Source: an uncultured Eubacteriales bacterium (lineage in GTDB: Bacteria > Bacillota > Clostridia > Peptostreptococcales > Anaerovoracaceae). From it: a DNA stretch of 64,000 nt. Numbering within the stretch: position 1 is the stretch's first letter; each line of letters begins with the position of its first letter. The stretch is taken from assembly GCA_902775345.1 (NCBI GenBank), contig CACYLW010000003.1, forward strand, positions 1-64,000, read 5' to 3'. A program made the translations under genes and the position numbers. Below the pieces are notes generated by a model, which was not told the origin of the DNA, ran no database searches, and saw only the letters and a list, made by a program, of their open reading frames with translations. This document shows, one piece after another, positions 47,887 to 56,946 of the stretch.

Positions 47887-48966
47887 ATGGCATTCAGAAT
47901 AGCTTTGGTTCCGGGCGACGGTATCGGCCCGGAAGTTACAGGTGCTGCAGCTGAAGTGCTCCGGGCTGTCTCGGACAGATTCGGCTGCGAATTCGAATTC
48001 AATACATACCTTGCAGGCGGCTGCGCTCTTGATGAATACGGCGTGCCTCTGCCGCAGGAGACCATAGACGGCTGCCTTGCATCGGACAGCGTTCTGCTCG
48101 GAGCTGTAGGCGGACCGAAGTGGGATGATGTCCCTAATCACATGAGACCTGAGAAAGCGCTGCTCGGACTCCGCAAGGAGCTCGGCCTGTATACGAATCT
48201 CAGACCTGCGTCCATACAGCCGGCTCTTGCTGAAGCCTGCGTGCTCAGACCGGATATCGCCGCTAAGGGATTCGACCTTATGATCGTACGTGAACTTACG
48301 GGCGGCATATATTTCGGTGAGCGCGGCAGGAATGAAGCGGGCGATGCGGCCTTTGACACGGAAGCATACAGCGTCATGGAGATAGAGAGAGTCGCAAGGC
48401 GTGCTTTTGAAACTGCAAGGAAGCGCAGGGGACATGTGACCAGCGTTGACAAGGCTAACGTGCTCGAAACATCAAGACTGTGGCGTGAAACGGTTCACAG
48501 ACTCGGAGAAACCGAGTACCCTGACGTAAGGCTCGACGACATGTATGTCGACAACGCGGCAATGCAGATAATACGCGACCCGTCATTCTTTGATGTAGTC
48601 GTTACATCAAACATGTTCGGCGACATCCTGTCAGACGAGGCGTCACAGGTGACAGGGTCCATAGGACTTCTGGCGTCGGCGTCGCTGGGCGATTCACCGC
48701 GCGGCATGTATGAGCCTATCCACGGCTCGGCACCTGACATAGCGGGAAAGGATATCGCAAACCCTGTAGCAGCGATCCTTTCGGCAGCAATGATGCTCAG
48801 GTATTCATTCGACCTGGCAGAGGAAGCGGATGCCATCGAAAAAGCAGTAGCGGACACGCTTTCCCGCGGACTCCGCACAGCTGACATAAAGGCTCCGGGA
48901 CAGGAAGACTGGATCAGTGGCAGCGAAATGAAGGCAGCCATACTTGACAGACTCGGAAGGAAATAA
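47887..48966 (+). CDS. leuB: 3-isopropylmalate dehydrogenase
   Basis: 359 residues. NAD-dependent oxidative decarboxylase. LVPGDGIGPEV opening, RELTGGIYFG, catalytic Lys in SVDKANVLETSRLWRE, Asp ligands in SNMFGDILSDEAS and YEPIHGSAPDIAG. Its stop overlaps nothing; the DUF815 ATG follows immediately. Confidence 0.96.
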   Translation: MAFRIALVPGDGIGPEVTGAAAEVLRAVSDRFGCEFEFNTYLAGGCALDEYGVPLPQETIDGCLASDSVLLGAVGGPKWDDVPNHMRPEKALLGLRKELGLYTNLRPASIQPALAEACVLRPDIAAKGFDLMIVRELTGGIYFGERGRNEAGDAAFDTEAYSVMEIERVARRAFETARKRRGHVTSVDKANVLETSRLWRETVHRLGETEYPDVRLDDMYVDNAAMQIIRDPSFFDVVVTSNMFGDILSDEASQVTGSIGLLASASLGDSPRGMYEPIHGSAPDIAGKDIANPVAAILSAAMMLRYSFDLAEEADAIEKAVADTLSRGLRTADIKAPGQEDWISGSEMKAAILDRLGRK

Positions 48967-50205
48967 ATGGACAAAAAGAATAAATTCCTCTTTTATAAGA
49001 CTCTGCAGAATTGTATTGACTGCGATGCATCTGATCTTGCCGGAAGGCTTGCGGCTTTTGCGACGGAATTCGGGCTGTCCGGAAATATATGGCAGCAATG
49101 GCTCGCGTATCTGCTCATGACTGACGACAATGCCTTCACGCTGGCTTGCGAACGGCGCGAAGTGCTGCCGGATTCTACGCTCATGCAGCTTGCGGAGCGC
49201 GATCTCAGCATCTTTATGGAACTTTTCGGAACAGAAGAAGATGATTTCGACGAAGATGAATTTCTGCTGCCTCTGATGCTGGACTACAAGGCTCCGTATG
49301 AGGGTGAATGCATCACTGAAGCAGGCCGGTGCATAAGTGAGCTTAGCGGAAGGCTGGCAGGTGCAGGGGATGCAAAGGAATTTACAGGAATCCTGACTGA
49401 CCATTATTGCAGACACGGAGCGGGAATGTACGGCCTTTACAGGGCTTTCAGGGTCGACCATTCGGCAGAAGGAGAGACGGAACTCAGGCTGGTGCCTGTT
49501 ACGGACAGTGCGGATGTGAGTTTTGACGATCTTATAGGGTATGAGTCACAGAAGAAGACTCTCAGAGACAACACTGAAGCTTTCATAAATGGCCATTACG
49601 CCAATAATGTGCTGCTGTATGGTGACAGCGGAACAGGTAAATCGACAAGCGTCCATGCACTCATGCATGAATACTCTGACCGCGGTCTCAGGCTGATCGA
49701 GGTATCAAAGCCTGACAGAGGCAGACTGCCTCAGATCCTGTCTGAGATAAAGAAACGCAATTACAGATTCATACTGTTTCTTGACGATCTGTCATTTGAA
49801 GAAGATGAAAGCGATTACAAGGAACTGAAAGCCATGCTTGAGGGCGCTCTCGAGACACGGTCCGATAAAGTGCTGATTTATGCCACATCGAACCGCCGCC
49901 ATCTTATCCGTGAGACCTGGGGCGACCGCAGCGACATGGAATACAACGAAGATGTTCACAGATCTGATACCATGGAGGAAAAACTTTCACTGGCCAGCAG
50001 GTTCGGCGTAATGATCTATTATCCTAAGCCGGGGCAGAAAGACTATCTGGAGATAGTGAGGTCGCTGGCAGCCAGAAATGGTATAGAACTTAAGGGGCAG
50101 GAACTCGAAGATGCTGCCCGCAAATGGGAGCTTCGGCACGGCGGAATGTCGGGCAGGACAGCCAGCCAGCTTATCACATGGCTGAGCGGGACTGAGAAAG
50201 AATAA
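48967..50205 (+). CDS. DUF815 AAA-type ATPase
   Basis: 412 residues. An N-terminal helical domain (1-~170) precedes a P-loop domain: Walker A GDSGTGKST near residue 220, Walker B ILFLDDLSF and sensor YATSNRRHLI. The family is widespread in bacteria and of unknown role. It begins the base after the leuB stop, so it is translated from the same message as the leucine genes, an unexpected place for it. Confidence 0.87.
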   Translation: MDKKNKFLFYKTLQNCIDCDASDLAGRLAAFATEFGLSGNIWQQWLAYLLMTDDNAFTLACERREVLPDSTLMQLAERDLSIFMELFGTEEDDFDEDEFLLPLMLDYKAPYEGECITEAGRCISELSGRLAGAGDAKEFTGILTDHYCRHGAGMYGLYRAFRVDHSAEGETELRLVPVTDSADVSFDDLIGYESQKKTLRDNTEAFINGHYANNVLLYGDSGTGKSTSVHALMHEYSDRGLRLIEVSKPDRGRLPQILSEIKKRNYRFILFLDDLSFEEDESDYKELKAMLEGALETRSDKVLIYATSNRRHLIRETWGDRSDMEYNEDVHRSDTMEEKLSLASRFGVMIYYPKPGQKDYLEIVRSLAARNGIELKGQELEDAARKWELRHGGMSGRTASQLITWLSGTEKE

Positions 50206-50231
50206 AAAGATTAGGTAAATGGTAAATCAAT

Positions 50232-51440
50232 ATGGGATCAAAAAAAGGATTATCACTTGACAAAGTATATCAGGCTTCATTCGCACTCAAGGATGTGGCC
50301 AGAAAGACAGACCTTATATATTCGCCTCACTTCAGCAACGGCAATGAGGTATATCTGAAGACCGAGAACCTTCAGGTCACCGGCAGCTTCAAGCTGAGAG
50401 GCGCATATTTCAAGATCAGCAAGCTTAACGAGGAAGAAAAAGCAGCAGGCATCATTGCGTGCAGCGCAGGAAATCATGCTCAGGGAGTAGCTCTTGCATC
50501 GACACGCATGGGCGCAAAGAGCATCATCTGCATGCCTGACGGAGCGCCTATAAGCAAGGTGGAAGCTACAAAGGCTCTCGGTGCTGATGTTCACCTGGTG
50601 AAAGGAACTTATGATGACGCATACACCTATGCATGCAAGCTGCGTGATGAGACAGGTGCGACGTTCATCCATCCGTTCGACGACCCTGATGTTATAGCGG
50701 GACAGGGAACCATCGGACTTGAGATACTCGACCAGCTCCCTGACCTGGATGCCATTGTGGTACCGGTCGGCGGAGGCGGACTTATTTCGGGTGTTGCCTA
50801 TGCCGTCAAAAAGCTTAAACCTGAGGTAAAGATCTATGGCGTTCAGGCAAAAGAGGCCGCAAGCATGGCAGACAGCCTTAAATATGATGAGCAGGTCACT
50901 CTAAAGACAGTAAGCACCTTTGCCGACGGCATTGCGGTAAAGCATCCGGGCGACCTTACTTTCTCACTTATTAAAAAGTATGTTGATGATGTCGTCACTG
51001 TCACTGAGGATGAGATCGCGGCTGCCATTCTTTCACTGATCGAAAAGCAGAAGCTTATCGCGGAAGGCGCAGGCGCAGTATCCGTTGCAGCGATGATGTT
51101 CGGAAAGATCCCGGTAGAAGGCAAAAAGGTGGTTTGCCTTGTGTCGGGAGGAAACATAGATGTAAACATACTTTCGAGAGTAATTACAAGAGGCCTTGTA
51201 ACGAGCGGCCGCAATGCCACTCTGCAGATCGCTCTTGAGGACAAGCCGGGACAGCTTGTTGATGTCGCGACTATCATAGCGGGCTGCGGAGCTAACGTAA
51301 CGGGAGTCCACTACGGACATTCCGATCCGGATACAGCCGTCACGAGCTGTGTCCTGACACTCGAAATAGAGACAAGGGACTTTGAGCAGCTGGCTGAAGT
51401 CCGTCAGACGCTCAGGGACAAAGGCTTTAATCTGATATAA
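50232..51440 (+). CDS. ilvA: Threonine ammonia-lyase with ACT domain
   Basis: 402 residues. PLP lyase making 2-oxobutyrate for isoleucine. PLP Lys in TGSFKLRGA; glycine loop PVGGGGLISG; SAGNHAQGVA. The C-terminal ~75 residues (IALEDKPGQLVDVATIIA) form a single ACT-like domain, so this is the short form common in Firmicutes rather than the long E. coli IlvA. Its reactive enamine product is the usual substrate of RidA, encoded upstream. Confidence 0.94.
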   Translation: MGSKKGLSLDKVYQASFALKDVARKTDLIYSPHFSNGNEVYLKTENLQVTGSFKLRGAYFKISKLNEEEKAAGIIACSAGNHAQGVALASTRMGAKSIICMPDGAPISKVEATKALGADVHLVKGTYDDAYTYACKLRDETGATFIHPFDDPDVIAGQGTIGLEILDQLPDLDAIVVPVGGGGLISGVAYAVKKLKPEVKIYGVQAKEAASMADSLKYDEQVTLKTVSTFADGIAVKHPGDLTFSLIKKYVDDVVTVTEDEIAAAILSLIEKQKLIAEGAGAVSVAAMMFGKIPVEGKKVVCLVSGGNIDVNILSRVITRGLVTSGRNATLQIALEDKPGQLVDVATIIAGCGANVTGVHYGHSDPDTAVTSCVLTLEIETRDFEQLAEVRQTLRDKGFNLI

Positions 51441-51470
51441 AACTATTTGATATATTAGGAGGATATAGAG

Positions 51471-52550
51471 ATGGGATACGATTTCAAAGTAACCAGAACA
51501 ACAGCACCGAAGGAGAAACCTGATCAGAGCGCTCTCGGATTCGGAAAGTACTACACCGACCACATGTTCCTGATGGATTATGACGAGGGACAGGGATGGC
51601 ATGACGGACGCATCGTTCCTTACGGACCGCTGTCCATCGACCCTGCTGCGTGCACTCTGCACTATGCTCAGATGACATTTGAGGGCATGAAGGCATATAA
51701 GAATCCTGAGGGAGGCATCAATCTGTTCCGTCCTGACATGAACGCTAAGCGTCTGCAGAACAGCAACGACCGTCTCTGCATACCGAGGATCGACGAAGAC
51801 CTTTATATCGAAGCAGTAAAGGCTATCGTAGATGCTGACAGGGACTGGGTACCGGATGCCCAGGGCACATCGCTTTACATCAGACCGTTCATAATCTCAC
51901 CGGAGCCTTCCATGGCAGTTCATCCGGCTTCAAAGTACTGGTTCATAATCATCCTGAGCCCTGTTGCTGCATACTATGAGGGCAACGACAAGGAACTCCA
52001 CGGAAGCCGCATCTGGGTAGAAGAAGAGTACATCCGCGCGGCAGTCGGAGGAACGGGCTTCGCTAAGTGTGGCGGAAACTATTCCTGCGGAATGATCGCT
52101 GCCACTGAAGCTAAGAAGCAGGGCTGCGAGGAAGTTCTCTGGCTCGACGCGAAAGAGCATAAATACGTTGAGGAAGTCGGAACATCCAACGCGTTCTTCA
52201 AGATCAACGGTACGGTATACACTTCATCACTGACCGGATCGATACTGCCGGGAGTCACACGTGACAGCGCCATAAGGCTTATGAGAAAGTGGGGCGAAGA
52301 GGTAGTTGAGAAGCGTCTTGAGATCGACGACCTCCTTAAGGCAGCGGCTGACGGCTCACTGACAGAAGCATGGGCGACAGGAACTGCATGTGTTGTATCA
52401 CCTATCGGCCTCCTGAGATACAGAGGCGAGAACTTCCCGATCAACGGCGAGAAGGTCGGCGAGCTCAGCCAGAAACTGTACGATACGCTTTACGGCATGC
52501 AGACAGGCACGGCTCCTGATATCATGGGAGACTGGGTCGTTACACTGTAA
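51471..52550 (+). CDS. ilvE: Branched-chain amino acid aminotransferase
   Basis: 359 residues, the fold-IV BCAT of the longer type. PLP Lys199 in GTGFAKCGGNY; LHYAQMTFEGMKAY, LYIRPF, and VLWLDAKEHKYVEEVGTSN. GTSN replaces the common GTMN. It completes valine, leucine and isoleucine synthesis. It ends 30 nt before the glycyl radical enzyme gene. Confidence 0.95.
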   Translation: MGYDFKVTRTTAPKEKPDQSALGFGKYYTDHMFLMDYDEGQGWHDGRIVPYGPLSIDPAACTLHYAQMTFEGMKAYKNPEGGINLFRPDMNAKRLQNSNDRLCIPRIDEDLYIEAVKAIVDADRDWVPDAQGTSLYIRPFIISPEPSMAVHPASKYWFIIILSPVAAYYEGNDKELHGSRIWVEEEYIRAAVGGTGFAKCGGNYSCGMIAATEAKKQGCEEVLWLDAKEHKYVEEVGTSNAFFKINGTVYTSSLTGSILPGVTRDSAIRLMRKWGEEVVEKRLEIDDLLKAAADGSLTEAWATGTACVVSPIGLLRYRGENFPINGEKVGELSQKLYDTLYGMQTGTAPDIMGDWVVTL

Positions 52551-52580
52551 GTTTGATCTTAACGGGCAGGGACTATTGTC

Positions 52581-54953
52581 ATGGCAATCACAAAAAGAGT
52601 AGAGAAAATCAGAGATAATTACGTCAATACAAAGCCGCATATCTCATATGAGCGTGCATGGAGCTGGACGAAGTCGTTTCAGCGCACAGAGGGACAGCCT
52701 CACCTGATACGTACGGCGCAGGCGTTTTACGATACATGCTGCGAACTTTCCGTAAATATATGGGAAGGCGAGCTCGTGGTCGGCACAAGCGGTGAATTCA
52801 GAAAATGCGCGATACTCACGCCTGAGTTCGGATGGCTGTGGATCGACGAAGAGATCGACACTTTCCCTGAAAGAGGGCAGGATCCGTACGATGTCACTCC
52901 GGAACAGACGGAGTTCATCAGGAAGAACATCTTCCCTTACTGGAAAGGCAAGTCCGTAGAAGAAGCCTTTCTAGCCAGGACTTCTGAAGCAACAAAGAAG
53001 ATTGGCGTGGACACCGGTTTTCTTGATACCGACTCCAAATGGCGCAATGGCATAGGCGAGATCTCTGCTGACTATATCGATGTGCTGCTCCCTAAAGGAT
53101 ACGGCGGGATACGCGCTGAAGCGGAATCCTACATGGCTGAACTCGATGAAGCGATTCCTTCGGACAAGGAAAAAATCGATTTTTACAGGTCGATGGTGCT
53201 TGTCGCGGACGGCATGATCACTCTCGGCAGGCGCTACAGCATGAAAGCTGCGGAAATGGCAGAGGCTGAGACCGATCCTGTCAGGAAAAGAGAGCTCGCG
53301 GAGATCGCTGATGTATGTTCGCGCATACCTGAGCAGCCTCCGAAGACTTTCAGGGAAGCGATCCAGTTCGTATGGTTCGTACAGCTGGGAGGCATAATAG
53401 CCGAGAATCCTCTGGCCTGGAACCCGGGCAGATTCGATCAGTACATGTACCCGTATTACAAGGCTGATGAAGAGGCCGGCATCATCGACTATGACACAGC
53501 TCTTGAACTTGTCGAGTGCCTGTGGCTCAAGTACAGCGAGTGGGCATGGACGATATCCAGGAATACCGCGAGTTTCTTTGCCGGATATACCAACTTTGAG
53601 AACCTGACAGTAGGCGGCACAAAGGTCGACGGAACCGATGCCACCAATACCATTTCATACATGGCCATACAGGCCACAAGGGAATGCATGACTCACCAGC
53701 CGACGCTGAGCTGCAGGATCCACCCTGACTGTCCTCCTGAATTCATGGAGGCCGTCACTGAACTCGTATCCACCGGATGCGGGTTCCCGGCGATCCACGG
53801 CGACAGGACGGGCTACCAGATGCTCTCGAACCTCGGCTATAAACCTGAGGACGCAAGGGACTGGAACAACTGCGGCTGCGTGGTTCCTCATTCGCGCAAG
53901 ACCTTCGAGTGGACATCCGCTGCCAGCATAAGCTTTGCGGCTGCCCTGGAATTCGCACTGAATCAGGGAAGAAGCCGACTGTCCGGAGAGCAGGTAGCGC
54001 CTGAAGAAAAGGACCCTAAGACCTTTGCTTCCATGGATGAGATCCTCGAGGCCTGGAAAAAGCAGTTCAGGTATCTTGTGCGCCACGGCGTGATAAGCCT
54101 TGTGACTGCCCAGGAGATACACCGGGAGATCGGACACAGACCTTTCATGTCAGCCTGCAATGAGTACTGCATGAAGAACGGCCGCGACCTCGTGGACGGC
54201 GGAGCCAAGTACAATATAGGACCGGTATTCACAGGTGTCGGTCTGTCTGTAATGGCAAATTCCCTTGCTGTCATCAAAAAGCTTGTCTTTGAGGATGGCG
54301 TGACCACGATGGCTGAGATCATCGATGCCATTGACAGCAACTGGGAAGGCTATGAGCAGCTCAGGGAGCTTGCGCTCGCGTGTCCTAAGTACGGCAACGA
54401 TGACGATTATGTCGATTCAATAGCGCGTGATCTCGCGGACTTCTTCTATGAGGAGGTCACAAAATACGATGATCTTTACGGGAACCATTTCGTTACCGCG
54501 TTCATGGGGATCTCGAATTATCTGCCGACCGGCAAGGTGCTCGGCGCAACTCCTGAAGGCAGACACGCGAAGGACCCTATAAACGAGGGCGTTTCCCCGT
54601 ATACAGGCAGCGACAAGTCGACCTGCCTGGCTGCTCTGCGCAGCGCAGCTAAAATGAATCACGATAAGCACAGCGGAGGTACGCTCCTTAATCTGCGTCT
54701 GAACCACGACCTTGTCGCGACAAAGCGCGGCAGAGCTAATCTGGGCGCAATGCTTCAGAGCTATTTCGCCCTGGGAGGCTTCCACGTGCAGTTCAACACG
54801 ATCTCCAACGAAGTGCTTGCTGACGCGCAGGCCAACCCTGATAAATACCGCAGCCTGCTGGTAAGGGTAGCCGGATACAGCGCTCAGTTCACCAACCTCT
54901 CAAGGGAGATGCAGGACTCGATAATGGCGAGGAATGCGCACGAAGCATTCTGA
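52581..54953 (+). CDS. Glycyl radical enzyme of unassigned specificity
   Basis: 790 residues, full length for a pyruvate-formate-lyase-type glycyl radical enzyme. The radical glycine is Gly765 in VRVAGYSAQF, 25 residues from the C-terminus. The thiyl cysteine should be Cys433 in NNCGCVVPHSRKT (a second Cys lies at 431). Known decarboxylases and diol/choline/hydroxyproline dehydratases carry Glu two residues after the Cys (GCVE or GCLE); here it is Val435. Pyruvate formate-lyase instead uses adjacent CC, which also differs. The RKT after the Cys recalls X-succinate synthases but those read CMxPG. So the chemistry is open. It sits behind ilvE in the branched-chain block, with its activase next. 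No shell-targeting extension is seen, so it is not an obvious microcompartment enzyme. Confidence 0.88.
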   Translation: MAITKRVEKIRDNYVNTKPHISYERAWSWTKSFQRTEGQPHLIRTAQAFYDTCCELSVNIWEGELVVGTSGEFRKCAILTPEFGWLWIDEEIDTFPERGQDPYDVTPEQTEFIRKNIFPYWKGKSVEEAFLARTSEATKKIGVDTGFLDTDSKWRNGIGEISADYIDVLLPKGYGGIRAEAESYMAELDEAIPSDKEKIDFYRSMVLVADGMITLGRRYSMKAAEMAEAETDPVRKRELAEIADVCSRIPEQPPKTFREAIQFVWFVQLGGIIAENPLAWNPGRFDQYMYPYYKADEEAGIIDYDTALELVECLWLKYSEWAWTISRNTASFFAGYTNFENLTVGGTKVDGTDATNTISYMAIQATRECMTHQPTLSCRIHPDCPPEFMEAVTELVSTGCGFPAIHGDRTGYQMLSNLGYKPEDARDWNNCGCVVPHSRKTFEWTSAASISFAAALEFALNQGRSRLSGEQVAPEEKDPKTFASMDEILEAWKKQFRYLVRHGVISLVTAQEIHREIGHRPFMSACNEYCMKNGRDLVDGGAKYNIGPVFTGVGLSVMANSLAVIKKLVFEDGVTTMAEIIDAIDSNWEGYEQLRELALACPKYGNDDDYVDSIARDLADFFYEEVTKYDDLYGNHFVTAFMGISNYLPTGKVLGATPEGRHAKDPINEGVSPYTGSDKSTCLAALRSAAKMNHDKHSGGTLLNLRLNHDLVATKRGRANLGAMLQSYFALGGFHVQFNTISNEVLADAQANPDKYRSLLVRVAGYSAQFTNLSREMQDSIMARNAHEAF

Positions 54954-54965
54954 TAACAGACAAAA

Positions 54966-54986
54966 GCCCGGCCTTACCGGCCGGGC
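54966..54986 (+). other. Intercistronic hairpin between enzyme and activase
   Basis: GCCCGGCC / GGCCGGGC with a five-nt loop and no T run. It may cap or process the message so that the activase is made at a lower level than its target. Confidence 0.6.
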
Positions 54987-54998
54987 ATAATTGTAAGT

Positions 54999-55931
54999 AT
55001 GGGCGTAAAAGGATACATAATGCAGATACAGCCCTTTTCGGTAAATGACGGAGAAGGGATACGTACCAATATATTCATGGCAGGATGTCCTCTCCGGTGC
55101 AGATGGTGCTCCAATCCCGAAGGCTTCGAGCAGAAAAAACTCATGGGATGGCACAAGCGAAAATGCATCGGCTGCGGTGCTTGTACTGCCGTGTGCCCGC
55201 AGGGTATAGGCATAGATCTCAATGCCGGCCGCGACAGATGCACGGCCTGCGGAGCGTGCGCTGACGCCTGTCCTGAGGAAGCCAGGACCCGCATGGTGAC
55301 TCTTATGGACGCAGATGACGTGATACGCGAGGTCCTGAAACACCGGCTGTTTTTCTCATACAGCGGAGGCGGAGTAACTTTCTCGGGCGGCGAGGCGACA
55401 TCACAGCCTGAATTCCTGGACTATCTGTCACGGGAACTGTACGATGCCGGATGCAGCATAGATCTTGAGAGCTGCGGATACTTCGATTTCGAACTTGTGA
55501 GGCCGTCACTCGAGCGGATGGACCTGATATTCATGGACCTCAAGCATATGGATCCGGCGGTGCATAAGGAATTCACAGGTGTAAGCAATGAACGCATACT
55601 TGAGAACATAGCCCGTCTGGTAACGCTTGGCCGTCCGGCAGAAAACGGCGCTGCAGGGCACGGAGCGCCGGAGACGGTCATAAGGATACCGGTGATCGGC
55701 GGAGTAAATAACAGTGAGGAAAACATAGCCGCATCCGCGGCGTATGTCCATGATGTACTGCCTGCGGCTAAAATGGAGCTGCTGCCTTATCATTCTCTGG
55801 GCAGGATAAAATATGAGGCGATAGGAATGCCGTTCGATCAGGAAGGTTTCTATACTCCGGATAAGGAAGAAATGAAAAAGCTGCGCGGTATCGCGGCAGC
55901 TCAGGGAGTAGAGATCGTTGATTACAGATAA
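54999..55931 (+). CDS. Glycyl radical enzyme activating enzyme
   Basis: 310 residues. Radical SAM CxxxCxxC motif in AGCPLRCRWCSNPE near residue 30, followed by two ferredoxin-like cluster motifs (CIGCGACTAVCP and CTACGACADACP), then the SAM-binding FSGGE region. The opening GYIMQIQPFSVNDGEGIRT is typical. It installs the glycyl radical on the preceding enzyme. The ATG at 54999 matches family length; an ATG at 55020 has the better AAAGGA site. Confidence 0.93.
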   Translation: MGVKGYIMQIQPFSVNDGEGIRTNIFMAGCPLRCRWCSNPEGFEQKKLMGWHKRKCIGCGACTAVCPQGIGIDLNAGRDRCTACGACADACPEEARTRMVTLMDADDVIREVLKHRLFFSYSGGGVTFSGGEATSQPEFLDYLSRELYDAGCSIDLESCGYFDFELVRPSLERMDLIFMDLKHMDPAVHKEFTGVSNERILENIARLVTLGRPAENGAAGHGAPETVIRIPVIGGVNNSEENIAASAAYVHDVLPAAKMELLPYHSLGRIKYEAIGMPFDQEGFYTPDKEEMKKLRGIAAAQGVEIVDYR

Positions 55932-55933
55932 AA

Positions 55934-55980
55934 CGCCGGCGCATTCTGTTCATGAGTGACGCAGCCGGCGGTATTTTATT
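55934..55980. terminator. Terminator ending the ilv/leu/GRE block
   Basis: CGCCGGC (55934-55940) pairs with GCCGGCG (55964-55970) over a 23-nt loop, then TATTTTATTTTTT. Confidence 0.75.
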
Positions 55981-56680
55981 TTTTGAGCATGCTGCCGGAG
56001 GATACCGCGCGCTGAGCCCGTCTCTGTTTCATCATGTCACGGTAATTGTTCGGCAGCCAGTGGCAGGTCTTTTTGCTTTTCTTATAAATGAATTCTTCGA
56101 ATGAGTCAGAGTCGCCAATGGTGAAAGCACTTTTCGGAATGACGATGATCTCCTTGTTCTTCATACCCATGTACAGATACGAATCATCGTGATAGAAGCC
56201 GGTTATATCCTTATACTTATCGATCCCCGAATACCGTACACCTTCCCTGAGAAAGTCAGCGTCGTTGACTGTGAAGTTATACGTAAACTCTGCTCCGCTC
56301 CTGTAATCCGGATCGTTCCTCTTGGTCATCCACAGCGAGATGTACTGTCGGAACAGACCCAGAAGTATCATAAGAACGCCTATGCCGGTAAAGAATATCC
56401 TCCAGTACAGGTCCTTGAAAAAGAAGATGCCCGGCAGGGCGATGACCAGTCCGTAGAGCATGAGGCGTACAGATACGCCCGGGTGCAGCATACGGTAAGT
56501 AAAAGTGATGTATGCCTTTAACACCCCGCTGTCTCTCTTGGTCTTTACCTGATAAAGCACCTCTTTCGGCTTTGCCTGAGCCTTTGATGACTCGGATTTC
56601 TGTGCTTCACCGCCAGATGCTGTATTTTTTGGCTTCGCCTGGGATGAAGAGTTCTTGCTTCTTGACTTGTTTTTAGCCAT
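55976..56680 (-). CDS. YcxB-like membrane protein, paralogue 2
   Basis: 234 residues. Same layout as the protein at 35179-35856: basic, low-complexity N-terminus (AKNKSRSKNSSSQAKPK), TKRDSGVLKAYITFTYR, two membrane helices, and a YcxB-like C-terminal domain (DKYKDITGFYHDDSYLYM, IPKSAFTIGDSDSFEEFIYK). The two share long identical stretches and promoter sequence, so the duplication included the upstream region. Function unknown. Confidence 0.82.
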   Translation of the reverse strand: MAKNKSRSKNSSSQAKPKNTASGGEAQKSESSKAQAKPKEVLYQVKTKRDSGVLKAYITFTYRMLHPGVSVRLMLYGLVIALPGIFFFKDLYWRIFFTGIGVLMILLGLFRQYISLWMTKRNDPDYRSGAEFTYNFTVNDADFLREGVRYSGIDKYKDITGFYHDDSYLYMGMKNKEIIVIPKSAFTIGDSDSFEEFIYKKSKKTCHWLPNNYRDMMKQRRAQRAVSSGSMLKK

Positions 56681-56726
56681 TGGCTCCGGCCTCCGTTGAT
56701 CCTGAATTCAGTCTTATTACAGACAA

Positions 56727-56755
56727 AGTATTATCGCAGACCGGAGATTTGTAAA
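56727..56755 (-). promoter_or_regulatory. Promoter of YcxB-like paralogue 2
   Basis: Minus strand TTTACA (56750-56755), 17 nt, AATACT (56727-56732), then TTGTCTGTAAT as at paralogue 1. Confidence 0.72.
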
Positions 56756-56946
56756 CTCCGAGTCACAGGCAGGAGCAGACAGAGGCCCTGCCCGGGGGGG
56801 GAACTACTGTCACAATTTTGGTTTCCTGACGCTTTTTTAAGGCTGATAGATGTTGTATAATTATTTCGCATATAAAGTTGTAGATATTTTTGCAGATATT
56901 GTTGCTGAAATACCGGCAGAGAACTGCTGCTAAAAGGAGACCAAAG

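Noticed and set aside
52581-55931. Bacterial microcompartment type glycyl radical system
   Set aside because: No shell protein, aldehyde dehydrogenase or phosphotransacylase gene is near, and the enzyme has no targeting extension.
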